Positions 1 to 11,883 of a stretch of DNA of 59,665 nt are shown in pieces (positions within the stretch are counted from its first letter, which is position 1; the number at the start of each line of letters is the position of its first letter). This DNA comes from Rhynchosporium graminicola (taxonomy: Eukaryota; Ascomycota; Leotiomycetes; Helotiales; Ploettnerulaceae). A program made the translations under genes and the position numbers. The stretch covers positions 486,498 through 546,162 of the forward strand of contig FJUW01000027.1 in the NCBI GenBank assembly GCA_900074885.1, read 5' to 3'. Under the pieces are notes generated by a model, which did not search any database, was not told where the DNA came from, and worked only from the letters and a program-made list of their open reading frames with translations.

Positions 1-444
1 TAAGTAAAAGAGTTATAGATAATATAACACTTACTCTAGAAAGGTCTTAAAACTACCTAAGTAATAAGACCTTATATTACTATGAATATAAAGTAGTAAG
101 AATCACTTGAGAATCTATAACTAAGGAGTGAAGAAGTAGAGAGAGAAGGGAAGTATATATATGAAAAGGGGCCCCTAAACTCTACTCGTGTAATCTCGCT
201 TAGTAGTAAGTGTTTCTACTAATAGGGAGAAACCTCCAAACCTGACTAGTCGTTATAAGTAGAGTTTAGGGGCCCCTTTTTATATATATACTTCCTTTCT
301 CTCTCTACTTCTTCACTCCTGAGTTATAGATTCTAAGTTAATTCTTACTACTTTATATTCTAGGTAATATAAGGTCTTACCTATTAGGTAGTAAGTAAGA
401 CCTTCCTAGAGTAAGTATTATATTATCTATAACTCTTTTACTTA
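1..444. repeat. Head-to-head LTR palindrome
   Basis: The arms at about 1-186 and 258-444 are inverted copies of each other around a roughly 71-nt spacer. A complete LTR lies in reverse orientation at 23-257 (RIP-altered ends TATAACA and CGTTATA, from TGTGACG...CGTCACA). It is followed directly by a forward LTR that has lost its first ~78 bp (258-422). Bases 1-22 are the reverse complement of 423-444, the start of the Gypsy-A internal region, so a second element in the opposite orientation probably extends left of the window. The arms are not identical: the forward arm carries a 'cctattaggtag' variant shared with the 3' LTR at 6568-6810, while the reverse arm carries the variant seen in the LTRs at 39528 and 50053. 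Confidence 0.85.
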
Positions 445-3400
445 CGTCTAGGAAAATAGTAAATATCTACTTATACTATACCTCTATACTTAGAGCTATT
501 AAACGCAGGAGATTACGCTATATAGAGAAGGCTTATACTAAGTATAAACTTAAAGAATAGTACTTAAATAGAAGTAACCTAAGTCCGATAAATCGACGAC
601 CGGTTCTCTAACTCTCTCTATTTCTACCTATTCTTCAGCGACTCGTAATACTCGCTGTAATCTACCCTTCTCTATAGTAGAGAGTACTCGCGATAACGCC
701 TTATCTGAGTTAAGCTCTCTAACTCCTATTATAATTAACGAACTTACCGAGTTACTAAACCTCCCTGATAATACCCCTATATTAATAGTAACTATAAGTA
801 ACTTATGGGAAGACTGCGCTTACTAGCTATAAGAGGCAGAGAGAAGACTCGCAGAGGAGAGATAATTAAAAGCAGACCTATCTATAGAGCTATATTAGTT
901 ATAGGACGAGTTCCGGGAACTACGCTAGTTAACTGCTTAGCGTTCTATTAAGTCTATATCGTTTGATAATATTTAATCGCGTATAATACCGCTATACTTA
1001 ATTAAAGAAGATAATACTACTCCTACGCCTAATAATCGCCGTCGAGAATAATCTACCGGAGGAATATTATTAATATTATACGCTACGCGTATTAAGAAGA
1101 TTCCGAATCTTCTAAATAAGCTCTCTAATAGAATCGACTACTCTCTAAAACTCTAGGAAGTATAGATACGTAATACCCTCTAGCGCTACTCTAGCTACTT
1201 CCTTAACGAAGATCACTATAAAGATTAGTTACTTAATTAAATAGAAGGAATAGCTAGAACTTACTTAGAACTCTCGTTCTTAGAACTAGAATATAATAAG
1301 GAAAGCAATATAATCGATTTACTTAATATAATTACTTAACTCGTCTCCTTCTTATCGAATCCATATAACTAATAAACCGCAAGAGCTAGCTACTTAGCGC
1401 TAAGGATAGATTATAAGTAGACCTTCTGGACGTTCTACTACGAGTTTCGTACACTAGCTCGTAAAGCTAGTATAAATAATCAATCGACTCTGAAAATAGA
1501 CTTATAGGAGAAGCTACTTTCACGGCTTCGGAAATAACTCTTCTAATAGTACCGAACGTTAAGAACACTAGAAGAATACGTTAAGGCTATATAAGCCGAA
1601 GATTAAGGTTAATTTATCGAAAAAACCTACTATTCCGAGTCTTTAGCTAAAGCTAGCGCGACCCGGGAACGCCCTATTAATACCTCTTAATAACGCAATA
1701 AAAGCTCCTCTCCTTCTAACCCTCTAAAGACTCGTACTGAATTTAGTCTGAAAGACTCTTTTATTACTACTACTAATATACCCCCTCGAGAAAACGGTTC
1801 CTTATACTAATACTCTGCACGAAACGATATACCTTATATATAATCGCTAGCGAATACTCCTTGTCACTTCACGCTAACTTCCTATCTACGCTTATCATTA
1901 GCTCGACCTAATACTTCGTATCGTATTAACGCGATTAATACTAATAACAATATTAATAGCGAGTTAGAAGATAATAATAACGAAGATACGTATAGCGATA
2001 CTTAGGAGTATATTAAACCTCCGCTAGTAAAAGATTACGCTTAGGGAAAGACTCCTTCCTAGGTAGTATACGAGATATACGATATCTTGACTTTACGAAG
2101 CTTCTTAGTAGTTAATCGTTTACTATACGTGCTACTCTTACTAAGAACGGACTTTCGTATAAGCTACCCGCACTTCTTAATTCTGGAGCTAATAGATACT
2201 ATTTTATTAATTATTCTTTTCTTAAATCTCTTTCTTTCTTTCTAAAACCTTTAATTTACCTTCTACTAAACGTAATACTTATTAAAGGTTTTAATAGCGT
2301 TAATAGTAGTATAATTAGTTACTATATAACACTTAACTTAATAGTAGATTACTATATTCAGGTATTTATTCCCTTTCTTATTACTACTCTCGGACACTAT
2401 AGTATTATACTCGGAAGGATCTAGCTTTCGGAATATTAAGTACTCTTAGATGCCTCTAAACAATAGATTATTTAGCTATTATATACTCCTTCTAGTAACG
2501 TTTATAGCTCTCCGATCGAAATCAAGGACTTACGTAAACGCTATACTTACTAGCGCTATTAATATAACGCTAACGAGTGAGATAGATACCTTAATTAGTT
2601 CTGGGAAGCGAACGAGGTATAGCGAAACGCAGCTAGCTCTCCTATTAATATTCAAGTAGTTACTAACTCTATATCTATTATTAAACGACTGCTACTAAAC
2701 GCTCGGAAACGCACTTCTAAGGAGACTTATAGATATAAGAATATCTAAAACTCTCCTCTAGAGAGTATACTATAGGTAACGAACCCTCCTCTACTATTAC
2801 TACTTAGAGAGAACTATTTCCCTGCCGTTTCTATTACTTCCTATAGATATACTAAGCCTAAGTCTTTATTATCTGAAGAATAAGAAAAGAGTAATAGAGA
2901 TAAGCCTTTATACGCTAGAGCTACTGATATATATCCGAAGTATATATAATTTAGTAATATTATTACTTATATCCCGTGTGAATCTCTATTTTAATCCTAA
3001 CTAGAAGTCTCTATATTAAAGACCTATATATAAGATTACGCCCGTGTAATTCATACTATAGATCGATAGTTGCTAAGAATACTATCTCGCGAGTCAATAG
3101 AAGCTACTTTAGGTATAAATATAGCTACTACGTTATTTCGGAAGCGCTAATACTAATAAAGACCACCTTATCGTACGCTTAGACCTCTCTAAGAGCCTCT
3201 TACGCTAGAGATCTATATAATTAGCGGCCTAGCCTTCTATCTCTTATATAAACGCCAGAAGTCTTCTAACGATAAGATCTTCTCTATTACTTTCCACGAG
3301 ATAGATAAGCTTCTTAATAACCGAATCGCAGATTAGTAATATAATACTTCTATTATATCTTTGACTATTAACCTTACGGAACGCTATAAAACCGCCTAGC

Positions 3401-6400
3401 AATTTGCTATTAGCTTAAGCGAATTAGACTTAGAACTATAGATTCCTTATAAGTATAGCTAGTAGATATATGTCTTTTCTAAGGGAGCTAGCGACGTTCT
3501 CCCTCCTTATTATTTATATGATCACCGAATTGAGCTTAAGGAAGGGGCCGAAAAGAGCTTTAAATACTCCCCCTTATATAAGATATTAGCTAAGGAACTT
3601 GAAGTAGTAAAAGCGTATATGACTAATAACTTAGCTAAAGGTTTTATTAAACCTTCTTAAGTATCGTACGCTACACTTATTCTTTTCGTTAAGAAAGCTA
3701 ATAGAAGTTTACGGTTCTGTATAGACTTTCGTATGCTTAATAACCTCACGAGGAAGGATTAATACTTATTACTATTGATCGACGAAACGCTAGCTAGAAT
3801 CTCTACTACTAAGATCTTTACTAAACTGGATATTCGCTAAGCTTTTTACCGAATTCGAATAGATCTAGCCTCTAAAGAGTATACGATCTTCTGGACCCGC
3901 TATAGAGCGTATAAATACAAGGTACTACTATTCGGTCTAACTAATAGCCCTGCGATATACTAGCAGTATATAAATAATATCTTATTCGATTACCTGGATA
4001 ACTTTTATATAGTATATTCAGACGATATCCTAATCTACTCCGACGACTTACTATAGTATTAATTACACGTACATAAGGTACTATAACGATTATAAGACGC
4101 TAGATTATAAGCTAACCTTAAGAAGTATGAATTCAATATTATTCGCACTAAATACCTTAGATTTATTATCTCTACTTCTGGAATCGAGGTAGACCCTAAG
4201 AAGGTTAATATCGTACGATCTTAGAACTACCTAACTATAGTTAAGAGCGTATAATCGTTCTTAGGCTTTTATAACTTCTATTAGCGATTTATTAAGGACT
4301 ACAGAATAATCGCGAAACCTCTTATATAACTTACTAAAAATAATATATTATTTCGGTTCGCTAGAGAGTGTAAAGATACCTTTAATCACCTAAAGCACGC
4401 TCTTACTTCGGCACTACTCCTCTACTACTATTAGTAAGATCTATCTTATATAATCGAAATAGACACTAGTAATAGAGTAATAGTAGGTATATTATCGCAA
4501 TAGCACGATAAAGACTAGTTCCTAGTAGCTTACTTCTCCAAGATTATACTACTAGCCGAGCTTAATTACGCTATCTATAATAAGGAAATACTCGTAATTA
4601 TACGATCTTTTAGTAACTAGAGATCTGAACTCGCAGGCGTATCGTATCAGATCTATATTATTACTAACTATAAAGCTCTTAAGTACTTTATAACTTCTAA
4701 GTAATTAAACGTATAATAAGCACGATAGGTAGAGCTACTCGCAGATTATAACTCTATAAGTACTTATCGACCTAGGAAATATAATCCACTCGCTGACGCT
4801 CTCTCTCGCAGAACAGATGAATTAGACGATTAAAATAACGCTAAGAGAGCCTAACGTTTATAATAACTACTACGTGAGGACTAAATCGATCTAGTACTAC
4901 TTATAAGTAACCTCCGGAATAGTTCCGACTCTATAGATAGCTTTGAACTTATTAACGCCTTAGAAGTTACTGACTTATCGCTAGTTTTCTCTATAGTATA
5001 GTAAGTACTTAATACTAATCGTACTACGCTATTACTCTAAGCACTACGGAAATAAGCTCTCTCTATTACCCCTGGAAAACTAACTATAGAAAAAGATCTT
5101 CTACTCTACGAAGGAAGATTAATCGTACCTGACGTTTTATACCTTCGCACGCTACTTATACGCGAAGTATACGATCGATTAGAAACTGCCTATTTAAGTA
5201 TAAAGAAGACCTTATAACTCCTATTATCATAGTACTACTAGTATAGGATCGCTTCAACTATTAACTAGTACTACTATAACTACTATACTTACCGACGAAT
5301 TTAAGTGCTACGAGATAAGAAGCTCGGACTCCTATAGCTCTTGCTAGTGCTATCACGCCTATAGGAGTATATTATAGTCGATTACTATAGCTTTAATCGC
5401 GATAAACACAGTTATAATAACGTTCTCGTATTTATAGATCGTTTTAGTAAATAAGTAATTAGTATTCTATGCCGCAAGACCTCTAATGCGCGTGACCTTA
5501 CAAAGCTCTACTTATACTATGTCTATTACTATTTCGGAGCTCTACTAATAATTACCTCTAATAGAGGACCTTAATTTATTTCTCGCTTTTAGATTACGAT
5601 TATCACGATTCTCGGTACTAAAAGATAACTTTCTATAGCAGACTACTTATAAATAGATAGCTAAATAGAGATCTATAACTAATATCTCTAACGCAGATTA
5701 TAACTTTTTATCTCTTACTATTAAGATAACTAGTCGGAATTCTTACCTATTATAGACTACGCCTAGATAACCCTCCCTTACGACTCCCTTAGAGGTCTCT
5801 TACCCTTTGAAGTTATTTATAGATATATATCCCGCGTTAATTAGAATTAGAAAGACCTATCTAATTCTATTATATCTACTAATAAATTGAATACTTAGTA
5901 AGCTCTAGATTACGCTAATTATCTGCGTAACGCCTAGACTACTACTTAATTAAGCCTCTTACGCGTATAAGCTAAGATATCCCGATCTTATAATCGCTTA
6001 CGCTATAAAGTCGACTTTACTATAGACGACCTTATTTAGCTAGATATATACTACTTTATAAGTACTCGACCTAGTAAAAAACTCGACTTCCTGACTAATA
6101 GACTCTTCTATATAATTGAAAAAGTTAGAAGCTCTTATTATTTAGAGCTCCCTGCTAGTATAAAAGTATATAATATCTTCCCTACTACTAAACTACGAAA
6201 GCATCTAAACGATCTTTTACTAGGATAAACCTTACTACTACTACTACTTATCAATATTACTAGTAATAACGAATAGGAAATCGAAGATATACTTATATAC
6301 TATAAGTAGCGTAATAACCTCTTATACCGCGTCTCCTAGTTAAATTAAGATATCGATCTCACGTGGTATAATACTTCAGATATTAAGTACGCTCTTATAA

Positions 6401-6552
6401 CGATTTAGTAGTTCCACCTCGATAACCCGATATAAGCAGGTCCCCCTGCTAAGCTCCCTGATTAGCAAAAAGCTTTCCACGATAGAATAGATAATTACGA
6501 CTACTTTAATAGCAATAAGGAAATAGACTAACGCTCGAGGGCGAGCTCTTTT

Positions 6553-6567
6553 CGGAAGGGGGGGTAG
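6553..6567 (+). other. Polypurine tract of Gypsy-A
   Basis: A run of G and A (cggaaggggggggtag-like) sits immediately before the 3' LTR, where Ty3/gypsy elements prime plus-strand DNA synthesis. The same tract appears in reverse complement at 50288-50304 beside the LTR of the second Gypsy-A copy. Confidence 0.75.
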
Positions 6568-6810
6568 TATAACGACTAGTCAGATTAGAGGTTTAGAGGT
6601 TTCCCCCTATTAGTAGAAACACTTACTACTAAGCGAGATTACACGAGTAGAGATTAGGGGCCCCTTTTCATATATATACTTCCCTTCTCTCTCTACTTCT
6701 TCACTCCTTAGTTATAGATTCTAAGTTGATTCTTACTACTTCATATTCTATGCAATATGAGGTCTTACCTATTAGGTAGTGAGTGAGACCTTTCTAGAGC
6801 AAGCGTCACA
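6568..6810 (+). repeat. 3' LTR of Gypsy-A copy 1
   Basis: The LTR begins TATAACG (RIP form of TGTGACG) and ends CGTCACA, unmutated. At 243 bp it is 8 bp longer than the 235-bp copies at 23, 39528 and 50053, with a small insertion near its start (a repeated 'gaggttta'-like segment). The flank after it starts TTATC. The matching 5' flank is lost because the 5' LTR is truncated, so the target duplication cannot be confirmed. Confidence 0.88.
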
Positions 6811-7690
6811 TTATCGTCGACCTCGTTATCCTATTCGTTTACCTCTTTAGGCACGTAGTTACGCGACTTAATATTAAGAAACTTACTAATTCTTTTAGTT
6901 TTAGTAATATTTAGTACTTTATCTCTCTATTATATATAGTTCTCTTCTCCCTTAAGCTTATAGCTATCTGCTAAGTTTAAGGAGGTAGAGATACTTATTT
7001 TCTCACGTTTATATAGCTCTAGCGTAGTCGTAGTAATAGGTTCCGATTCCGGGTTTTCCGGATCCTCTAGATAATCTTAAGATATCGATTTAGTGTCTGC
7101 AGGGGGTAAATCGTGTATATTTTAAGTCCTAGGGACTTAGGTAGCTTATTAGATAGCTTCCGGCGCTAGCGCAGAAAACTCTGCACCTCGAGATGCGATA
7201 ATTTCGGAATCGTCGACTTTAACTACTATACGAGTATTAATTACTATACGGCTTATATATAGTAGTAAAGGCTCTAAAGACTCTTTAATAGAGCTAGAGT
7301 TATCGGAGTATACTTCTTCGACTTCTTCTAATAATAGTAGCGTAGGTACGATAGCTGAAGAACTCTCTCCACTAGTACTCTGCGCGACTATATTTGCTAT
7401 AGAAAGACGCGCTAGTTTAACTGAACTATACGCGTATACTATACTTTAATCGGAAGCTCGCAACTTGAATCTTTACCCTTTTAGTACTAAGAAAACAGTT
7501 CGACGCTTACTATTAAGAATCATAGTACTACTGCTTCTTTGAGTACTACTCTACTTCTAGCTATCGGGGCTTATAACTTATCGTAAGGTAACGTTAATCT
7601 TCAGAGGAAGCTATAGAGTAGTTGAATAATATTAGTTATATTGCAGTACTAATTACTATAGAGAGTTAACTAAAGGTATTATCTAGGAAT
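6811..7690. repeat. RIP-mutated repeat remnant, no domain recognised
   Basis: CA/TG-poor, TA-rich sequence with stops in every frame continues from the 3' LTR to about 7690, where composition changes sharply to that of the gene island ('ccatgcacgtgactacaatcacc'-type sequence from about 7702). I can read no protein domain on either strand. It is probably the remains of another transposon into which Gypsy-A inserted. Confidence 0.55.
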
Positions 7691-7785
7691 ATCCGCACGG
7701 ACCATGCACGTGACTACAATCACCTGATCCATACCAAGACCCACATCCTCGCAACAGAATCTTCCGCTATAGCATGGAAGAGAGA

Positions 7786-7933
7786 TACGAAGGTAAATAT
7801 GATAGAATTGTGTTAATGCTTAGTACTAGACAGATGGCCGGAAAACACTGCACTTGGTATAGTATGCCCAGTATACTGTGTACGCCGAGTGGCAGTAGTT
7901 CTAAGTACAGCTGTATCCATACCAATTTCTGAC
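7786..7933 (+). mobile_element. Small foldback (MITE-like) element, copy 1
   Basis: About 148 bp matching, in opposite orientation, the segment at 23860-24009. Shared blocks include gatagaatt, atgcttagtactagacag, tggccggaaaac, ctgcacttggtat, tagttctaagta and ccaatttctgac. Its ends fold on each other imperfectly: GATAGAATTG at the left against GTCAGAAATTGG (reverse complement of the right end), and inside these CTTAGTACTA against CTTAGAACTA. No protein is encoded. No clear target duplication is visible. Confidence 0.7.
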
Positions 7934-8950
7934 AAAATAGGATGAAATATGCTACCACTATTCCGGGTCCTAAAGGAAGGTCTTATCAGACACTTGTGTA
8001 GAGTAATTAGGTTTCTCCTCTAGTTAAATAGAGAATGGCATATGAGATCAAAGTGCACCAGGACAATCAAAAAATAAAATGATAAGTGGAAGATTATCGG
8101 ACTTAGGCTAAAAAGCTCCTCGAGTCACTGTCACATCTCAAAGAGGCTTTTTGTCATTCCCGTCCTGTGAAGTTACATCTAGAAACTTGATTCATCGCCA
8201 TGTACGTACTCCTAGGATTTCCCTTGTGCCAGCTGCACTGTAGATCTTTAATGCAACAGCAAAATTTGGTCATATATTGGGAATATCTTAGATATTGAAA
8301 TAGTGAGGGGACCTTGCTGGGTAAATGAAACTGGAGCAGAGAACTCTAGCCTCTCATGTAGGCAGCCTGAATTTCGACTCTTACAGCCCTCAGTAGATCT
8401 AGCTGTGCGCAAAAGTAAAAGTATTTATAGTCAGTGTGCTTCGTTTTAATGCTAAACAATTTATAAGGCACTATAGTGATGTTTTTATGGTCAACAAGCT
8501 ATTCTTCCCGAGCGTCGCCTTCTTGGTTCAGCGTCCGAAGGTATCCACTGTATTGCCAAGGATGCATACCTTTAGGTTCACGTAATCTTCAAAGAAATTG
8601 TAGATCGAAGTCTATAGAATCGTAGACTTAAGGCACTTCACTTCGTAAGAGATCCCAGAATCTGGTGAATTCCAGTGGTGAAGTGAACTCTTGTATAGCC
8701 TTTTGCCGAGGGTGACACCGCTAGCGCCATACTCTTACTACGAAGTGTTCGCAGTTTGCACACCAAAATTTCGACTCGGAATCACTTCAAAGTCCAATCG
8801 AGATTGATACGCAAACACGCTTCCTCAATCTATTACGTCTCGCCGTATCAACCACTGTTGACTCCACGATACGAAGCACACCAAACCCATACCCACATCT
8901 CCACGCATTCTCGAGTTCAGCTAGGAACCAAAAATCCAATCGACGGCACC
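7934..8950. other. Intergenic region and 5' flank of the first coiled-coil gene
   Basis: Ordinary-composition sequence with no convincing gene. The frame of the downstream gene is open upstream from an ATG at 8756, but the N/G-rich protein character begins only at the ATG at 8951, so the last ~200 bp are read as 5' untranslated leader. Confidence 0.5.
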
Positions 8951-11706
8951 ATGAATGAGGGAGATGCCAATAACAAGAATATGAACGGTACCTTCGGTGC
9001 GCAGAATATCAACGGTCAATTTGGTAATCAATTCTACACACCGCACAGCAACGGCATAATGGCACCAGGTTCTTCCAACTTCAACAATGGCAGCTACGGT
9101 GGCGATATGAGCAACGGCTATCCTATGCAATCACCTTACGCTCAGAATATGAGCAGCGAGATGTACTCTGGAGCTCCAGACGTGACGGCGAATAACTTTG
9201 GTGAGAGACAGAATCAAACCCAGTACGAGAGTCAATCACACGGACAGCGCTTTAATGGCAACATGAACCTGGCGATGCCAAACTTCGGAGATCGAGGCTA
9301 CAATAGCTCAATGAGTATTAATCCAGCTACAAATCAGTCTTACGCACAGCAAATCCCCACCATGAATAGAAGAGCTCCCAACTACGCGAACAACGGCTAC
9401 GGTCCTCGAATTAACTATCGGAATCCTTACGCGAGTCAAGCATATTCTAATTTCGAGAAGGGCAGCGGCAATACCTCGATGATCAATGGCCAGGCTACAA
9501 GTCAAATTCAAGCTCAAGCGCCCATCATACCGATTAGCACGCCTCAAACATTTCCCGATATCACGATTGGTGGCAACAGCGCGTCGATGAGTAAACGTCA
9601 GGCTACAAATGCACCGCCCGCGAGGGTCACTGGTCCTAGTCGCCGCCAAAAGACCATACTTGCCAAACCAGTTGCGGATGAGCTTCTCTGTCAGTACGGA
9701 AAGAAAGCTTACAAACTTTCCATCAAAGAGATCATCCGATACATGTGTCAAGGACAACCCCTACCAGCTGATGATGTTGAGCCTGAACGCAGATCCGCCC
9801 GAGGCACTACAGCTCACCGAGTCAAGAAGGAACTGGAGAGGTTGGAAGACTTGGAGATCAGAACTGTGAAAGGGAATGGGATTCCGGTTGCGCGAGCCCC
9901 GAAAGTCGTTTCAGGTGGTCAATCTTACGAGAGCAACACCACTGTAGAGAAATCTAGTGACTCTGAGCAACAGATGGATGTCGGTTGTCAAGAGGGAACT
10001 CGTAAGATAACTGCTGTAGAGTTCTAAATCGGTACTGATGTTTCTCAAGATGATACTAGCAAGGATTCTTTATCACATTCTAATCGGGAAGTGGTGGTTG
10101 AGTCAAATTCTGGGCAAAGCGAATTGCAACCGGTTGACGGACGCGTAGAGCAGCAGACAGCCAGCAATAGTGTCGGACATAATGATCACTGCGCGAAAAT
10201 TACGTCTAGCAGCAACCTACAAGAAGGAGAGTCAGAAAGCAGCTCCATGGATGAGGTAGACAAAAAGGCCTCCGAAAATGAAGACGTGGATGTGGACAAA
10301 TTCGAGGCTCAGCTATTCGAGGTTAGTAACACCCGAACCGAAATCAGCGCCGTTCAGGAGTATGATGTAACTCCATTGAGAAAATTGGACCAAAAACCCT
10401 ATCGTTAGCTAACCGTATCTTGTCGTAGAATATCTCACTTCTCGAGAAGCTGGCCTTCAAGGACGAGGAACTCAAACAAATTCGTAACAGCAGTGCAATT
10501 CTGGGCAACAATCTCAAGCAATTTCAAGGCAATATCGAGGCTCTTAGTAGTGACCTCAAGCAGGCTCATGAAAATAACTCAATTTTGAGTGATGAGCTTA
10601 AGCAAGCTCAAGATAACACCGCAGATCTCCAAGAGGATGTTTTTAAGGCCGATGCGAAGATCTTGAGTCTAGAGGATCAAAATAACACTGCGGAAAACGA
10701 GCTACGAGCAACCATCGACGAGAAGAAAGAAGTTGAACTGACCTGTGCAACTCATATCGAGAGCATCGCGACGTTGAGAGGACACGTCGAGGACTTCAAG
10801 AAGAATCTTCACCGATGCCAGGAGCACCTTCGAAACTCTCGAGCAGAAGCCGAAAGCTTATTGCCATTGCAAGAAGAGGTTAGCGACGCCCAGAACAGGA
10901 TCTCAGAGCTCAACTTGCTCGTAGAGTCCACCAAATCGAGTCACAAAGTCAAAGTACAAGTTTTGAAACTGGAGCTCCAAGCGTTTCAAGCGGAAGTAGA
11001 ATACTTGACACCGTTGAAGGGAGAGCTTGAGGAAGGCCAGAAGAAGATTTTTGACCTCGAATCCTTGGTCAAATCCAATGAATCCAAGCACGTATCCCAG
11101 GTACAGGACTTGAAAAATGAGCTCAAGACTGTCAATAGAAATTTCAGTTTAATGTCGAAGCGCATGGATGAACTTGAGAGAGCCAAGAAAGATGAAGAGG
11201 AAGCCAGAGAAAACTCACCAACACCCAAAGTCTCGAGCTTCTGGTCCAGCAAGTTTGTTTCTTCCAAACGCTTCCAGGTTCCTGGCCTCACAATCCTCCT
11301 TCTCGTCATGCTTTACTTTGCCCTGAGTAATTTTGGCAGTGCCTCGAATAGGGCTGTGAACTTCGTTGAACAAACGAACATTTACACCATCGTCACCGAA
11401 TCTCCTTTCGTCTATGTCATACCTAGTGCATCTGCTATCGAGGACCCCACACCAGTCGGGATCATTGCTGAGGAGGCAACTTGCGTCACTGAGTCCGAAT
11501 ACCCCGATGGCTTAAATACTGTCAATTTAGATCTTAACGGTATCCCAACAGCTAGAGACCACGGCAGAGATGGCTCAGCGGGAAGCGAAGAGATACTCGA
11601 AGAGATACTCAGATCAAAGCCATGGACAAGGGGCCAAAAGGTCTTTTTGCGCGCAGTCCCTGTCGCAGTTGTAGTGACTGGGGCGTGGTACATGGGTTGG
11701 ATCTAG
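8951..11706 (+). CDS. Low-complexity, coiled-coil protein with C-terminal membrane segments
   Basis: Unrecognised protein of about 881 residues. The start at 8951 has a good context (GGCACCATGA) and opens an Asn/Gly/Ser/Gln-rich region (residues 1 to ~215); an in-frame ATG at 8756 is the alternative. A more structured block around residues 230-315 (RRQKTILAKPVADELLC, then a Lys/Arg-rich helix) is followed by an acidic stretch. A clear intron at 10367-10428 (62 nt; GTAACT, GCTAAC branch, CGTAG; phase 0) joins ...EYD to NISLLEKL. A long coiled coil (about 457-719) is followed by a probable membrane helix (VPGLTILLLVMLYFALSNFG, about 740-760), a ~100-residue segment and a hydrophobic C-terminus (FLRAVPVAVVVTGAWYMGWI). 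A TAA at 10025-10027 lies in an otherwise open frame. A 48-nt intron at 10002-10049 (GTAAGA, TACTGAT, ending CAAG) would remove it in frame; otherwise the gene is broken there. The layout resembles a membrane-anchored scaffold, perhaps of the nuclear envelope or ER (inference). Confidence 0.68.
10002..10049 (+). other. Candidate intron spanning an in-frame stop
   Basis: Strong donor GTAAGA, branch TACTGAT at 10033-10039, then TTTCTCAAG. Its length of 48 nt keeps the frame and removes the TAA at 10025. The acceptor is AAG, a poor one. The better CTAG at 10059 gives a 58-nt intron that shifts the frame into an early stop near 10147. The alternative reading is a true nonsense mutation. Confidence 0.4.
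10367..10428 (+). other. Intron in the first coiled-coil gene
   Basis: 62 nt, donor GTAACT, branch site GCTAAC about 16 nt before the CGTAG acceptor, phase 0. It removes a TAG stop at 10406 and moves the reading frame into the long coiled-coil frame that runs to 11706. Confidence 0.75.
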
Positions 11707-11883
11707 TAGAAAGACTAGACCACGAGGAGCGAGGGAGAAGTGGAGGAGGAGTGAGGAAGTTTCGAGAGCTCAAGTAAGCTGTATTACTCGGTATGTGAGG
11801 GGAGCAAGAGTATTATCGTGCTTCGCAACCATCATTTATGTTTTTGTTTCTATCGACATGAGCGATTCCATCACTATGCCACT

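Larger units (their letters stand above)
258..6810 (+). mobile_element. Ty3/gypsy LTR retrotransposon, RIP-inactivated (Gypsy-A copy 1)
   Basis: This is a nearly complete element of about 6.5 kb with a truncated 5' LTR (258-422) and an intact-length 3' LTR (6568-6810). Domains can be read through many stops. A protease-like NSGANRY motif (from DSGA) lies at 2179-2199. Reverse transcriptase has KLDIR at 3823-3837 and YSDDILIYSDD at 4015-4047. RNase H starts near IEIDTSNR (about 4454) and ends in PLADALSRR near 4786-4815. The integrase core has VFIDRFSK at 5428-5451 and a SNRGP motif near 5557. A chromodomain-like tail lies at about 6265-6425. Stops fall at positions normally Trp or Gln, and Asp codons read Asn, as expected from G-to-A and C-to-T RIP. 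No frame is open beyond 70 codons, so the element is dead. Order PR-RT-RH-IN is that of Metaviridae. Confidence 0.93.

Noticed and set aside
2450..2659. 69-codon frame inside Gypsy-A
   Set aside because: It lies between the protease and RT regions of a RIP-mutated element and has no domain; chance openness.
8756..8950. Upstream in-frame ATG of the first coiled-coil gene as the start
   Set aside because: The 65 extra residues do not share the N/G-rich character of the protein, and the ATG at 8951 has a better context; kept only as an alternative.
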